Shown: positions 12,201 to 17,473, counted from the stretch's first letter. The stretch is 40,499 nt of DNA from Prosthecobacter sp. (GCA_021733925.1 JAIPJY010000060.1:1-40499); one strand, 5' to 3'. The notes: generated by a model not told the origin, from the sequence alone. Made by a program: numbers and translations.

Positions 12201-13163
12201 GCTCCACGTTGACCCACTGCGCACGAACACATACACCGCCCCGGCATCGGCGGCGCTCTCGTTGGGCGTGCTGTTCACCCCCGTCGTGCTGCTATCCTCC
12301 TTGAAAGCTCCCACTACCACCGTGTCTCCCGACACCGCCACGGAGGCACCGAAAGTGTCTCCCGCCTGCGTCGTGCCCACGGCGTTTGGCTTCAGGTAAG
12401 CCTGCTGAGCGATGGGATCGATGGTGATGGGGTAACGTGCGGAGCTTTCGTCCACCCGCAGGATGATGCCGCCACTCGGCCCGGCGACAAACCGTGAGGG
12501 CAGCACTTTCCCGTCGGCATCCCAGACTTTCAGCCCCGCGTAGGTGACCACGGGCGCGCCTTGGTCGTCGCGGAAATACACCGTCTGGGTATCCGCTGCC
12601 ACACTGGCCTTCAGCGTGCCGCGTGTGCCCAGCACCATGTCCAAAGACGCCTTGGCCGCAGCTCCCTGGGGCCGCCGGGCCACGGTGAAGCCGTGTTCCA
12701 GACCGCGTTGATCATTGACGAACCACTCCTGAACGTCTGCATTCCACTGGTAGCTGAGGCGCTGGCCCTCCGCTTTCACCGCTGGCTGACCTCCAACCGC
12801 CGTCTGCTTTTTTCCGAAACCGTAACTGCGCAGTTCCAGGCCCCACTGCCAATCGGCAGCCTTGGGCTTGGCCATGAAGCCGCGGCCATCAAACTGAGTG
12901 CTCCACTGCTGCGCTTTGTTCTGCGCCTGCCAGGCTCCGCCTTTGACCGGCTGGAAGCTGTGCTCCCAGGCCGAGTGCGCCGCGAGGATGCTCGACCAAT
13001 CCGATTTCTCCAAGCCCTGAGGCACCTGGTCTGGGGAGGTGCGCTGCTCGGACTTGCCAGGCGGGGCTGCAGATGAGTCCTGGGGCACTGCCAGCAGCAG
13101 GGCCGCACTCAAGAATGGTAAGCCACGAAACAGTGGACTAAGAACGCGGCGCATCATGGTCAT
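1..13163 (-). CDS. Giant secreted multidomain repeat protein (FG-GAP, IPT/TIG, cadherin-like, PKD, toroid-like, Ig-like), 3' end outside window
   Basis: I read one frame without a stop from ATG at 13163 (or 13157) to base 1, at least 4,387 codons. The N-terminus has basic residues (MMRRVLSPLFRG), a hydrophobic stretch (LPFLSAALLLAVP) and a likely cut after SSA, so it is exported. Approximate order by residue: unique domain 40-250; seven FG-GAP units 250-705; IPT/TIG 712-796; cadherin-like repeat 796-906; unique beta-rich segment 906-1092; choice-of-anchor-D-like 1092-1204; nine cadherin-like repeats 1204-2182; Fn3-like 2190-2292; PKD 2305-2375; possible alpha/alpha toroid 2385-2765; two PKD 2775-2979; CARDB-like 2982-3089; second anchor-D-like 3095-3212; cadherin-like 3212-3314; about seven large beta-sandwich repeats to the edge. 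A role as a very long surface adhesin or matrix protein is inferred from this architecture. The C-terminal anchor or sorting domain is not visible. No convincing Shine-Dalgarno precedes either ATG. Confidence 0.92.
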   Translation of the reverse strand, partial: MTMMRRVLSPLFRGLPFLSAALLLAVPQDSSAAPPGKSEQRTSPDQVPQGLEKSDWSSILAAHSAWEHSFQPVKGGAWQAQNKAQQWSTQFDGRGFMAKPKAADWQWGLELRSYGFGKKQTAVGGQPAVKAEGQRLSYQWNADVQEWFVNDQRGLEHGFTVARRPQGAAAKASLDMVLGTRGTLKASVAADTQTVYFRDDQGAPVVTYAGLKVWDADGKVLPSRFVAGPSGGIILRVDESSARYPITIDPIAQQAYLKPNAVGTTQAGDTFGASVAVSGDTVVVGAFKEDSSTTGVNSTPNESAADAGAVYVFVRSGSTWSQQAYLKASQVTAGDQFGYSVALSGDTLVVGATFEDSNTTGVGSTPNESASAAGAAYVFVRSGTTWSQQAYLKASQVTLNDWFGYSVSVSGNTVVVGSFFEDSSTTGVGSTPNESASGAGAAYVFVRSGTTWSQQAYLKASQVSVDDGFGYSASVSGDTVVVGALYEDSSTTGVNSTPNESASAAGAAYVFVRSGTTWSQQAYLKASQVSASDTFGYALAVSGDTLVVGAYQEDSSTTGVNSTPNESTSGAGAAYVFARSGTTWSQQAYLKASQVSEGDGFGASVALSGDTLVVGAQFEDSSTTGVNSSPDEITSGAGAAYVFVRSGTTWSQQAYLKASQVSEGDGFGMSVALSGETLVVGANTEDSSTTGINSTPNESALNAGAAYIFTGMGPPPAVTNVSPATGPTLGGTSVTITGTKFTGATGVTIGGSAATAVTVVDDTTITAITPAGSSGTASVEVTTTYGTNAANTLYTYTNQAPVITSNGGGASAAISVAENTTAVTAVTATDADAGQTMTYSLSGGADSARFRINSSTGVLTFRSVPDYENPADGDLNNVYELIVTVTDNGTGNLSDSQTLTVTVTNVNEANALLAIDHTGTNDPVDAGSGRTWNFRMTASAGGVVKIDRALFGLSKGVNATADMTFRLYSGLGGDQAGNTVLREATLTSLQVDTSLTTQEVFAFEELTLTPGDYSATLTTTAPAGDTAYELKNGKMAIYDASGYVDPTSTVLSSFYWVQDSNDSGSAGTSLVANGSQDTGSALQVAEISIYNGATTGDPALADGQPSALSYGSVAAGTTATRTYTIKNEGLVTLTLYGISFTGSNAGLFSVTTAPATLSLAAGDSTTFTVSFSPVESVVASAVMSISSSDPDEASFDLAVTGTGTTSPVITSNGGGASATISVAENSTAVTTVVATDVDLPAQGITYSITGGADSAKFSIDPASGVLTFATAPDFEVPTDAGGNNVYDLIVTATDDGIPVGTQTQSIAVTVTNVNEAPVITSNGGGATASINVAENSTAVTTVAATEVDAGQTKTYSISGGADSAKFSIVAATGVLTFTTAPNYEVPTDGGLDNVYEVTVRIVDNGSPVLDDTQALSVTVTDVNEVPVITSNGGGATAAISVAENSTSVTTVVATDVDLPAQGITYSISGGVDAALFAIDPTSGVLTFASAPDFETKLDSGANNVYDLIVTATDDGSPVGTKNQSIAVTVTNVNEAPVITSNGGGAAASINVAENTTAVTTVTANDLDAGQTKTYSISGGADSAKFSIVAATGVLTFATAPNYELPTDVGLDNVYEVTVRIVDNGSPVLNDTQALSVTVTDVNDLPVITSNGGGATAAISVAENSTAVTTVVATDADLPAQGITYSITGGADAAKFSIVAATGVLSFNTAPDFETKLDVGANNVYDLIVTATDDGSPVGTKTQTIAVTVTNVNEAPIITSNGGGATGSISLAENATAVTTVTSTDVDASSTKTFSISGGADSTKFSIVAGTGVLTFTTAPNYEVPADVGLDNVYEVTVRIVDNGSPVLDDTQALSVTVTDANDAPVITSNGGGASAAINVAENTTAVTTVVANDGGDLPTQSLAYSISGGVDAARFAIDSISGVLTFVSAPNFESKLDSGANNVYDLVVTATDNGTPAGTRTQSIAVTVTNVNEAPVITSNGGGDTAAVSIAENTTAVTTVTSADVDASSTKTFSISGGADSAKFSINSSSGVLAFIAAPDFDLIQDADANNVFEVTVRVLDNGTTPAAYDDTQAISVTVTNVNETPVITSNGGGATAVFNVVEGTSLATTVVSTDPDVGQALTYSITGGQDADQFTIDANTGALSFNFTASQGLPKDIGGNNTYLVNVRVSDAGTPALTDSQDMTITVVDDPADTPSIVIQNMHSDSTSMTKASLVADINPSGNSASITFEYSTSPTFSSDVLTAGPYNIGLGTSLVEIEAPITGLTATSTYYWRIVATNSLGTYTTGSQQIYKVSVMPSYTQGQAYGKAITGTARDVWGKTWGGVAPYTYQFDFGDGTSATGSVTNTDYIKTTKSYTSAGSKTYTLKITDANGSVCTRSGVIRVLSVSSFADRVHLAMEKGLVYFYLSPTVIDADRVYYNWSTRGLTDEHTVGTTGLALAAFADHDHLPDEDAVEEIYAPLTYRVRNTLLGLASTRNISNHSNGIAVQVSDSNANGKGIIFIGRTYADGIASMAVALSLRNEAQAKALLVPYGARKDLQTMYSFVQDCTDQLLWSMGDGGVRGAYEYVTTGQSQPRYDGSAQQWPALAAGAARDRLGISFPQWALDDFAYGFNHLKGTEGGIGYDSSASWNNLAKTGGALAALSFGSNYVDVNADATSYRNYIAKYWTAGGDWGGTNAGWFGQWYAMYGIKKGLSLQGVTTLVTPSTGTRDWKKDLNGWLLGEAAQLDSQGGPIGSGQRTQSNMFGQLADGSWTSSISPAEYGRSTDMDTATAILILSDAVTRAVPVAVIAPITDQTNKPAGRSFRVDGTGSYHLDADSAIAEYLWDWNASDGVNWASPDASGALATNPGYTAVGTYTITLRVKDNKTPAATSTTTTSVTVTSLDVAPIAVAKPIGGYDGYAGKVGRPITLTGTDSYDPDGDTIVSYSWDFNGDGIYGGAADLAYGDPTLAVTTVTYNTPYIGSIGLRVTANGKTSSNISYIDIQAGDADLRIDSVAFTNTVRRTTSDVSIQVTNDPASGRAYNNVLLRLYNGDPYAGGGPVGPVQTLNFSAGQTITVNLTNIDLGGAPILWAFLDTNNSVLEYDELNNISGPTRLDPEIDVEQPVGTALTDAGTASDFGTLIIGETSLKTYTITNSGTLNLTGIAATKDGTHSGDFILTQPLASSLAPGASTTFTVTYTPTAADTRTAAVHISSNDFDEASFDISLTGFARAYPTNITLSTATINENNAANATVGTLTTTDTNVADTHAYTLVAGTGDEDNASFTIAGNLLKLTPSADYETKITYNLRLRTTDQTGLTFEKAFVVTIVKLNEAPVLAATPLNPTSAESPGVASGTLGVNLFSASAVTDIDFVSASLGAGNIRVTFAEYITGDLIELPTSVTHSLNAVQLSGTNVQISNGSAWTTIGTRDTTNTGIGKALTLTLNAAATEDNIGYVIDALMFRSTSDDPTVNQTKLTRSYSLVVNDGNNNALAGGPSALDSNTIAGGTLTITPDNDIPVVDLNGATAGVSHAVTWTEVANATHVTAAITSGATMTDADNVNFSSMQFTLGGVLDGNSEVITIGGTAFPLAAGATNVVVTGGFKVSYANASGVFTITPSAAAYSTLTSFQTLLNAVTYNILTDNPTDGDRTLAVMVTDAGLNNLGGVGSVSSTPVTTTINVNPVNDQPVIAGLVAASYFENALNAAAAALDTTVSVTDIDSPDYNGGTLTVSGLVAAQDLVSLPLGSSAVLDNVRLTGANVEIHDGSNWVVVGTAAGGNGTNFVVSFNAAATARMAELVIENLTFANSSNNPTLTRTLTLTLNDNDGSTTQPATIGVTIKLDNDVPDITGTVGLAYTEQGTAAAFVSSATTSDPDQPASFRPDSTYVGSLRVALDGYATGDLLSVANIGTAAGQIGVSGNTITYANVSFATTSGGTASDLVITFTSAAATPTAVGALLNALRYGSTSDDPTVNNTDPSRVVTVTFNDGANTKDATSTTTALTDTLTGTINLTAVNDLPVIVVTGAASYSENGLALTVDGTTTVTDLDDTQIAGGSVSITTGFLSGDTLAIADSINITSSYNAATGVMTLSGTDTLANYQTVLRSLTYVTASEDPTDNATKLTRVLTYSLTDANSDSVGAATGTTTKTINITPTNDKPVVTAGATLAYAENDAATAIDGTMTVNDADDTQIAGATATISAGLTTGDLLAVTTLNGISGTYNAGTGALTLSGTATLANYQAAFRRVTYQSTSEDPTVTAVNRTVTWAVTDANSDLAGAQTSVGVNSTITITPSNDKPVVTAGATLAYAENAAATAIDGTITVNDADDTQIAGATATISAGLTTGDLLAVTTLNGISGTYSAGVLTLTGTATLANYQAAFRRVTYQSTSDDPTATAGSRTVTWAVTDANS
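4860..6000 (-). other. Possible alpha/alpha-toroid (squalene-cyclase/prenyltransferase-like) domain inside the giant protein
   Basis: Between PKD domains lies about 380 residues unlike the surrounding beta repeats. It has helical, Trp- and Gly-rich repeats such as YDGSAQQWPALA, GGDWGGTNAGWFGQWYAMYG and LADGSWTSSISPAEYG, followed by STDMDTATAILILSDAV. Motifs of the DGxW plus small-residue-helix kind, flanked by PKD domains, recall the prenyltransferase/squalene-oxidase repeat family in exported bacterial and archaeal proteins. I see no DxDD catalytic motif, so a binding or structural role is more likely than cyclisation. The assignment is by motif impression only. Confidence 0.5.
6600..9541 (-). 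repeat. Nine cadherin-like repeats in a two-domain higher-order array
   Basis: Each domain starts with PVITSNGGG, continues with VAENSTAVTTV and GGADSAKFSI, and ends with VTVTNVNE or VTVTDVNE, the calcium-linker-like motif of cadherin domains. The PVITSNGGG motif begins at 9539, 9209, 8882, 8552, 8225, 7895, 7568, 7235 and 6902 on the minus strand. Spacings run 330, 327, 330, 327, 330, 327, 333, 333 bp, so two domain types alternate as a 657-bp (219-codon) unit. A tenth isolated copy begins at 10757 and ends near 10440. Confidence 0.88.
11035..12411 (-). repeat. Seven FG-GAP repeats, 66 codons each
   Basis: Each unit reads approximately QQAYLKASQV, then GDxFGxSVAVSGDT, VVVGAxxEDSSTTGVNST and AGAAYVFVRSGTTWS. 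The same point of the unit recurs at + strand positions 11191, 11389, 11587, 11785, 11983 and 12181, an exact 198-bp period. The first unit is three codons longer. Seven units equal the blade number of an integrin-alpha-type beta-propeller, so I infer one closed seven-bladed propeller. The DNA copies are nearly identical, which suggests recent duplication or gene conversion. Confidence 0.9.
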
Positions 13164-13190
13164 CAAGGGGGGGCTTCTGACAGGAAAACA

Positions 13191-13457
13191 TCAAAGGGGG
13201 AGGCTAGGGGTGAGGGCCTGGAGGGGAGGACATGCCAAAGGGCTGCGTTTGAGGAGGGAAGCCGCGCCCCCATCATCGGCGGTAGAGCAGAACATCCCTA
13301 AATGATGGATGAAGCCCTCCGGCGCAGACTGGCCGAGAGCGGTGCTGCCCAAAGCACGCGACAACACGGTCCCTGCGGAGCGAGTCCAAAGGGCCGTGCC
13401 AAAGAGGGCTATCAATGCCACGGCGATGTGGCATTTCAGTCGAGAGGGAGGCGGCAT
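13191..13457 (-). CDS. Possible small exported protein, doubtful
   Basis: An 88-codon frame begins with MPPPSRLKCH and a hydrophobic stretch IAVALIALFGTALW, which looks like a signal sequence or membrane anchor. The rest (HHLGMFCSTADDGG, then a Pro/Leu-rich tail) has no recognisable domain. It ends 27 bases before the giant gene on the same strand, so it could lead that transcript. No Shine-Dalgarno is visible, and overlapping frames exist on both strands, so it may be spurious. Confidence 0.25.
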   Translation of the reverse strand: MPPPSRLKCHIAVALIALFGTALWTRSAGTVLSRALGSTALGQSAPEGFIHHLGMFCSTADDGGAASLLKRSPLACPPLQALTPSLPL

Positions 13458-13555
13458 GATCGGGAGTAGGGGGGACAGCCGCAGTTCCGGTATATGCCTC
13501 CCCAAATAGACTAGCCTTCACATAGCAGGACTCACAGCAACATATGCGACATAAT

Positions 13556-13567
13556 TGGGTTAACCCA
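13556..13567. promoter_or_regulatory. Perfect 12-bp palindrome upstream of the giant gene
   Basis: TGGGTTAACCCA is a perfect dyad about 390 bases upstream of the giant gene and 40 bases before the possible start at 13609. The surrounding 13500-13610 stretch is AT-rich for this window. It may be an operator between divergent units. The rest of 13164-13608 holds nothing else I can support beyond the doubtful small frame. Confidence 0.25.
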
Positions 13568-13608
13568 CAGTGGTTATCCAGCATTACGCCTACAAAATAT
13601 AACCTTTT

Positions 13609-14157
13609 TTGACGCTCCGAAGCAGGCAGCACCCTCATTGCCCTGGCTCAGCTGGCAAAGGTGGTGGATCTGATATAGAACCTGAGATCTCTGCCATCTT
13701 TGACCATCCATCAGGCATCAGAAAGCCCGGACATCACCGCCACAACACGCCCGAAAACTTCTTTGCCATCACTCGGCGATGCTTGATCTTCTTAAACGGG
13801 GGTGAGGCCCGTGAAGGCGCGGGCGAGGCTGCTAGTGATGGCTTATCAAGTCACGGGTTGCAGAGCGTCCGCCAAACGCCTCAACTCCCCACCATAATCA
13901 GCGCAGAAGAGCTGGTGGGCGAGGATCCTCGGAGGGAGCAGCTGCCGACTTATGCCCCGGCGGAGGAAACCCAGACAGGAGGGAATGCGACCCTCGGAGC
14001 CGTGCTATCGTTCGTCAGCATCATCATGCTGGCACTCATCCTCCGCCTCGCCGTGCCGAAGGAGGACAGCGCCCTCGAACTCGGCATTCTGCTGGTGGCC
14101 ATCGGCTCCGCGCAGATCTGGTTGATCTTCAATTTTCTGAAGTCCTTCAGAAAGTAG
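13609..14157 (+). CDS. Small membrane protein, paralogue of the protein at 22310-22594; start uncertain
   Basis: The C-terminal 65 residues are clearly real: AEETQTGG, then a hydrophobic segment LGAVLSFVSIIMLALILRL, the linker AVPKEDSALELG, and a second hydrophobic segment ending in QIWLIFNFLKSFRK. They match the small protein at 22310-22594 nearly residue for residue. The two segments predict a hairpin membrane protein with a short acidic linker. The first 95 or so residues from the ATG at 13609 (basic, His- and Arg-rich) have no counterpart in the paralogue and may not be translated. Homology begins near 13894, where no ATG exists, so a non-ATG start (for example TTG at 13858) is possible. 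Function unknown. It lies 83 bases before murC-murB on the same strand. Confidence 0.6.
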   Translation: MTLRSRQHPHCPGSAGKGGGSDIEPEISAIFDHPSGIRKPGHHRHNTPENFFAITRRCLIFLNGGEAREGAGEAASDGLSSHGLQSVRQTPQLPTIISAEELVGEDPRREQLPTYAPAEETQTGGNATLGAVLSFVSIIMLALILRLAVPKEDSALELGILLVAIGSAQIWLIFNFLKSFRK

Positions 14158-14240
14158 GCTGCCGCAGACGGTCAGGGCTGCAATTCCTTCAAGCCGGGGA
14201 ATGACAGCTTTTCAAAGAAGGCCTAGGTTGGCGCTTCACC

Positions 14241-16550
14241 ATGACCCACGCCGTCCTCAGCCTCCTCAAAGAAAGCCGCCACCCCATGCGCATCGACCTG
14301 ATCGGTGTGGCGGGATCAGGCATGAGCGGGCTGGCGCTGCTGCTGCTGGGGCTCGGACACAACGTCAGCGGATCTGACAAGGCGACGACGCTGGAGACGG
14401 AGCGGCTGCAGAAGCTGGGCTTGCAGTTTTTTCACGGCCACACCGAAAAGGAGGTCGAGGACTGCGACATGGTCATCTACTCCAGCGCGATCAAGCCGGG
14501 GAACGTGGCCTACGAAGCGGCCTACAAGCAGGGCATCCCGCTGGTCCGACGCGCTGAGGCGCTGGCGGCGGTCATGGCGAACAAGAAAGGCGTGGTCGTC
14601 TGCGGCACGCACGGCAAGACGACGACCTCGGCGCTCACGGCCCATGTGCTGCGGCAGGGCGGGCTGAAGCCGAGCCACTACGTCGGCGCGGAGATTCCGA
14701 TCCTGGGCTCGAATGCGCACTGGGATTCCGAGGGCGAGCCCTTCGTGGCCGAGGGCGACGAGAGCGACGGCACGCTGGTGAATTTCCATCCGCAGCACGC
14801 CATCGTGCTGAACATCGAGGCCGAGCATCTCGACTTTTATGACGGCATCGACGCCATCAAGGCGGTGTTCCGCCAGTTGCTCAGCCAGACGCCCGGCATG
14901 TGGGTTTACTGTGCCGAAGATCCGGTGGCGTGCGAGGTCTGCGCCGGTCATCAGGGTGTGAGCTACGGCTGGAGTCGGGATCATGACTTCTCAGCGAACA
15001 TTTTGGAGATGAAGCCGGATCATACCGACTTCGAGGTGTATGAAAAGGAAACGCTGCTCGGCACTGCGACGCTCGGCATTCCCGGTAGGCACAACGTGAG
15101 CAACGCGCTCGCGGCCATCGCGCTGGCCAAGCGCTGCGGTGTGACGTTTGAGGCCATCCAGCATGCGCTGAAGAGCTTCCGCGGTGCGAAGCGTCGTTTC
15201 GAGATCCGGCATGCGGGCGAGCATTTTGCCGTGGTGGACGACTACGGCCATCATCCGAGCGAAATCGCCGCCACGCTGGCCACGGCGAAGGGGCTGAGCA
15301 CGAAGCGCATCGTGTGCCTTTTTCAGCCGCACCGCTACAGCCGCACGCAGCTGCTGAAGAAGGAGTTCGGCGCGAGTTTTGGCGATGTGGACGAGCTTTT
15401 CGTCACGGATGTCTATCCGGCCAGCGAGAAGCCGCTGCCGGGTGTGAGCGGTGAGACGATCCTGGAAGAGGTGCGCCTTCAAAACAGCCGCACGAAGACC
15501 GGCAGCACGCCGACGATGCTGATGGCGCGTGACAAGGTCGGCAACGCGCTGCGGCCCGGCGATCTGCTCATCACGCTGGGCGCGGGGAACGTGCATGAGG
15601 TTGGGCGCTGCATCGCGCGTGACCTGCCGGTGCTGGAAAAGCTCTGCACACTGCTCGATGCGAACGGAGGAGGTGTGGCGCGGCTTTATGAGCCGATGAA
15701 CCGGCACACGACCTGGCTGATCGGCGGTGCGGCGCAGTATTGGATCGAACCGCGCACGGAGGCGGCATTCGCCGAGGTCGTGCGCTATTTGCGCTCCGCT
15801 TCGGTCCCCATTCGCGTGATCGGCCGCGGGTCCAATCTTCTCGTCAAAGACGGCGGCATTCGCGGTGCGGTGATCCATCCGGCGAAGGGTGATTTCGAAG
15901 CGGTGACGGTGAACGGGAACGAAATCACGGCTGGAGCCGGCGCACGACTCAAAAAAATCGCCAGCGCGGCCCGCAACGCCGGAATCGGCGGTTTTGAGTG
16001 GATGGAAGGCATCCCCGGCAATCTCGGCGGCGCGATCCGCATGAACGCCGGCGCGATGGGCACGGAGACCTTCGACCAGATCGTGAGCGTTCGCTTTATC
16101 GACACGGACGGCCGCGTCAAAGACAAGCCGCTGGCCGAGATCACGCATCACTACCGCAGCGTGCCGGAGTTCGAGGAGCGCTACGTCGTTTCCGCCGTGC
16201 TGAAGGGTTCCCCGGCCCCGCAGGACGAGATCGACACGAAGCTCGCCGCATCCCATCACAAACGCCGCACCAGCCAGCCCGTCGGCGCGAGCGCGGGCTG
16301 CACCTTCAAGAACCCCGAGGTCTGCGGCGCAGGCAAATTGATCGACGAACTCGGCTTGAAGGGCCGCAACGTCGGCAAAGCGATCGTTTCCGCCGTGCAC
16401 GGCAATTTCATCGTCAACCAAGGCGGTGCCAAGGCCCGCGAAGTCCTCGATCTCATTGCGCAGATCAACGAAATCGCTCAAGAACAGCGCGGAGTGCAGC
16501 TCGAAATGGAAGTGAAGGTCATCGGCGAGGACGAGCCGCTACCGCTCTAG
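14241..16550 (+). CDS. murC/murB: MurC-MurB fusion: UDP-N-acetylmuramate-L-alanine ligase / UDP-N-acetylenolpyruvoylglucosamine reductase
   Basis: This cytoplasmic protein (769 residues) carries two peptidoglycan precursor enzymes: MurB reduces enolpyruvyl-UDP-GlcNAc to UDP-MurNAc, and MurC then adds L-alanine with ATP. MurC (about 15-470) shows the nucleotide motif GVAGSGMSGLA, the P-loop GTHGKTTT at 122-129, EGDESDGTL, NIEAEHLDFYDG, DDYGHHPSEIAATL and FQPHRYSRTQ. MurB (about 485-769) shows the FAD-binding RVIGRGSNLLVKDGG, EWMEGIPGNLGGAIRMNAGA, YRSVPEF, SAGCTFKNPE and a C-terminal EMEVKVIG containing the expected Glu. At the position of the usual catalytic Ser (Ser229 in E. coli) there is Cys687. 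MurC has Glu-His where Asp-His is usual. A second in-frame ATG at 14286 starts directly at MRIDLIG and could be the true start; neither has a strong Shine-Dalgarno. The fusion places two consecutive steps on one chain. Confidence 0.96.
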   Translation: MTHAVLSLLKESRHPMRIDLIGVAGSGMSGLALLLLGLGHNVSGSDKATTLETERLQKLGLQFFHGHTEKEVEDCDMVIYSSAIKPGNVAYEAAYKQGIPLVRRAEALAAVMANKKGVVVCGTHGKTTTSALTAHVLRQGGLKPSHYVGAEIPILGSNAHWDSEGEPFVAEGDESDGTLVNFHPQHAIVLNIEAEHLDFYDGIDAIKAVFRQLLSQTPGMWVYCAEDPVACEVCAGHQGVSYGWSRDHDFSANILEMKPDHTDFEVYEKETLLGTATLGIPGRHNVSNALAAIALAKRCGVTFEAIQHALKSFRGAKRRFEIRHAGEHFAVVDDYGHHPSEIAATLATAKGLSTKRIVCLFQPHRYSRTQLLKKEFGASFGDVDELFVTDVYPASEKPLPGVSGETILEEVRLQNSRTKTGSTPTMLMARDKVGNALRPGDLLITLGAGNVHEVGRCIARDLPVLEKLCTLLDANGGGVARLYEPMNRHTTWLIGGAAQYWIEPRTEAAFAEVVRYLRSASVPIRVIGRGSNLLVKDGGIRGAVIHPAKGDFEAVTVNGNEITAGAGARLKKIASAARNAGIGGFEWMEGIPGNLGGAIRMNAGAMGTETFDQIVSVRFIDTDGRVKDKPLAEITHHYRSVPEFEERYVVSAVLKGSPAPQDEIDTKLAASHHKRRTSQPVGASAGCTFKNPEVCGAGKLIDELGLKGRNVGKAIVSAVHGNFIVNQGGAKAREVLDLIAQINEIAQEQRGVQLEMEVKVIGEDEPLPL

Positions 16551-16557
16551 CTCAATC

Positions 16558-16740
16558 GTAGGCCGGATGTGTTCGGCGCAGGGCGTGGCGTAAACACGAA
16601 TCGCGCCTTCGCCAAACTATCCGGCTGGTCTTGGGGCGCTCGCAGGCCGGGGAGGTTTCGTAAGCGGCCAAAGCCGGATAGTTGGGCGAAGCGGGCGATG
16701 GGAGATGCGGCGTCACTCCCGCCCAACACATCCGGCCTAC
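16558..16740. repeat. 183-bp nested inverted repeat, REP/BIME-like, between convergent genes
   Basis: The outer arms are a perfect 16-bp pair, GTAGGCCGGATGTGTT at 16558-16573 and its complement at 16725-16740. Inner arms AACTATCCGGCT (16615-16626) and its complement (16672-16683) are also perfect, with further near-match outward (CGCGCCTTCGCC against CGCCCGCTTCGCCC). It begins with GTAG and ends with CTAC, as REP elements do, and lies 7 bases after the murC-murB stop. The left-moving glycosyltransferase remnant uses the TAG inside the right arm (16737-16739) as its stop codon. It could also act as a bidirectional terminator. Confidence 0.85.
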
Positions 16741-17366
16741 GGGGAGGACGCGGCGGTGGCGTGGGCGGCGAGCAGTTGCTCGACGCTGCGTTCCCAGTTG
16801 AGCTCTTGCGTGAGCCGGATGTGACCCGTGGTCCCGAGCTGGTCGCGGCGGGCAGGGTCGTCGAGCAGGTCCAAGATCGCATCACCGAGCTTTTCAGCGC
16901 TGTTTTCCATGACGTAAACGGCGCCTTCACCGGCGGAAAAACGCCCCTCGACGGTGCCGAACATGACGATGGGTTTCGCGAAGGCCATGTATTCGAGCAC
17001 CTTGTTCATGGTGCAGTGGTCGTTGTAGGCGTTGATGGGATCGCAGGCGACGCCGAGGTCGATGCTGCGCAGGGCGCGGCAGAGGAACTCGTCGCTGACA
17101 CGGCCGGGCATGCTGACATGGTCCTGAAGGCCCAGCCGATCCCGCAGGGCAAGCAGCTCGGCGTGCTCGGGGCCGGAACCCATGAGGAGGAAGTGAACGT
17201 CCTTGCGATTTCGCGTTTGGACGATGTGCTCGGCGGCGTGGACGAGGTAATCGACACCGTCGGCATTCCCCATGACGCCGATGTAGCCGACGAGGTGCTT
17301 TTTTCCTTCACGGAGCGCGGGAGTACATTGGCATGCAATGGTGGCTCTATAGCACCGAGGAACTGC
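16737..17366 (-). pseudogene. Glycosyltransferase (GT4/GT-B) C-terminal remnant
   Basis: The frame from PALREGKKHLVGYIGVMG onward is a typical C-terminal Rossmann half of a GT4 glycosyltransferase: GVDYLVHAAEHIV, HFLLMGSGPEHAEL, then LGVACDPINAYNDHCTMNKV and EYMAFAKPIVMFGT with the donor-sugar loop region. Only about 200 of the usual 370-400 residues remain. An in-frame TAG at 17367-17369 closes the frame upstream, and residues before TPALREG do not resemble the acceptor-binding half. An internal ATG at 17273 would give 178 residues. The upstream DNA encodes part of another protein family in a different frame, so a deletion that joined two genes is the simplest reading. Unlikely to be an active enzyme. 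Confidence 0.75.
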
Positions 17367-17464
17367 CTAAAGCATTTCGTCGAACCATGAATGTCAGTGG
17401 CAAAAAAAATGCGCAGAGAATTTGTGGGTGACAGATTCACATTATTATCCGCAGCTTTATTCAT
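17336..17464 (-). pseudogene. Metallophosphoesterase N-terminal remnant fused upstream of the glycosyltransferase remnant
   Basis: From ATG at 17464 the frame reads MNKAADNNVNLSPTNS and then LRIFFATDIHGSTKCFRQFL. The core FATDIHGS is the first metal-binding motif (D-x-H) of calcineurin-like metallophosphoesterases, including the following CFRxFL pattern seen in that family. Homology stops after about 42 residues. The frame then runs on to 17006 through glycosyltransferase DNA in the wrong phase, giving a meaningless 152-residue tail. The remaining phosphoesterase motifs (GDxxG, GNH, GHxH) are absent. Confidence 0.6.
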
Positions 17465-17473
17465 AGCACGACA

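Noticed and set aside
14991-16481. Long minus-strand frame (about 496 codons) across murC-murB
   Set aside because: Antisense shadow of a clear conserved gene; residues are dominated by Arg, Ala and His as expected for a GC-rich mirror frame.
16569-17390. Long plus-strand frame opposite the glycosyltransferase remnant
   Set aside because: It is antisense to recognisable glycosyltransferase sequence and begins inside the inverted repeat; composition reflects the mirror of the coding strand.
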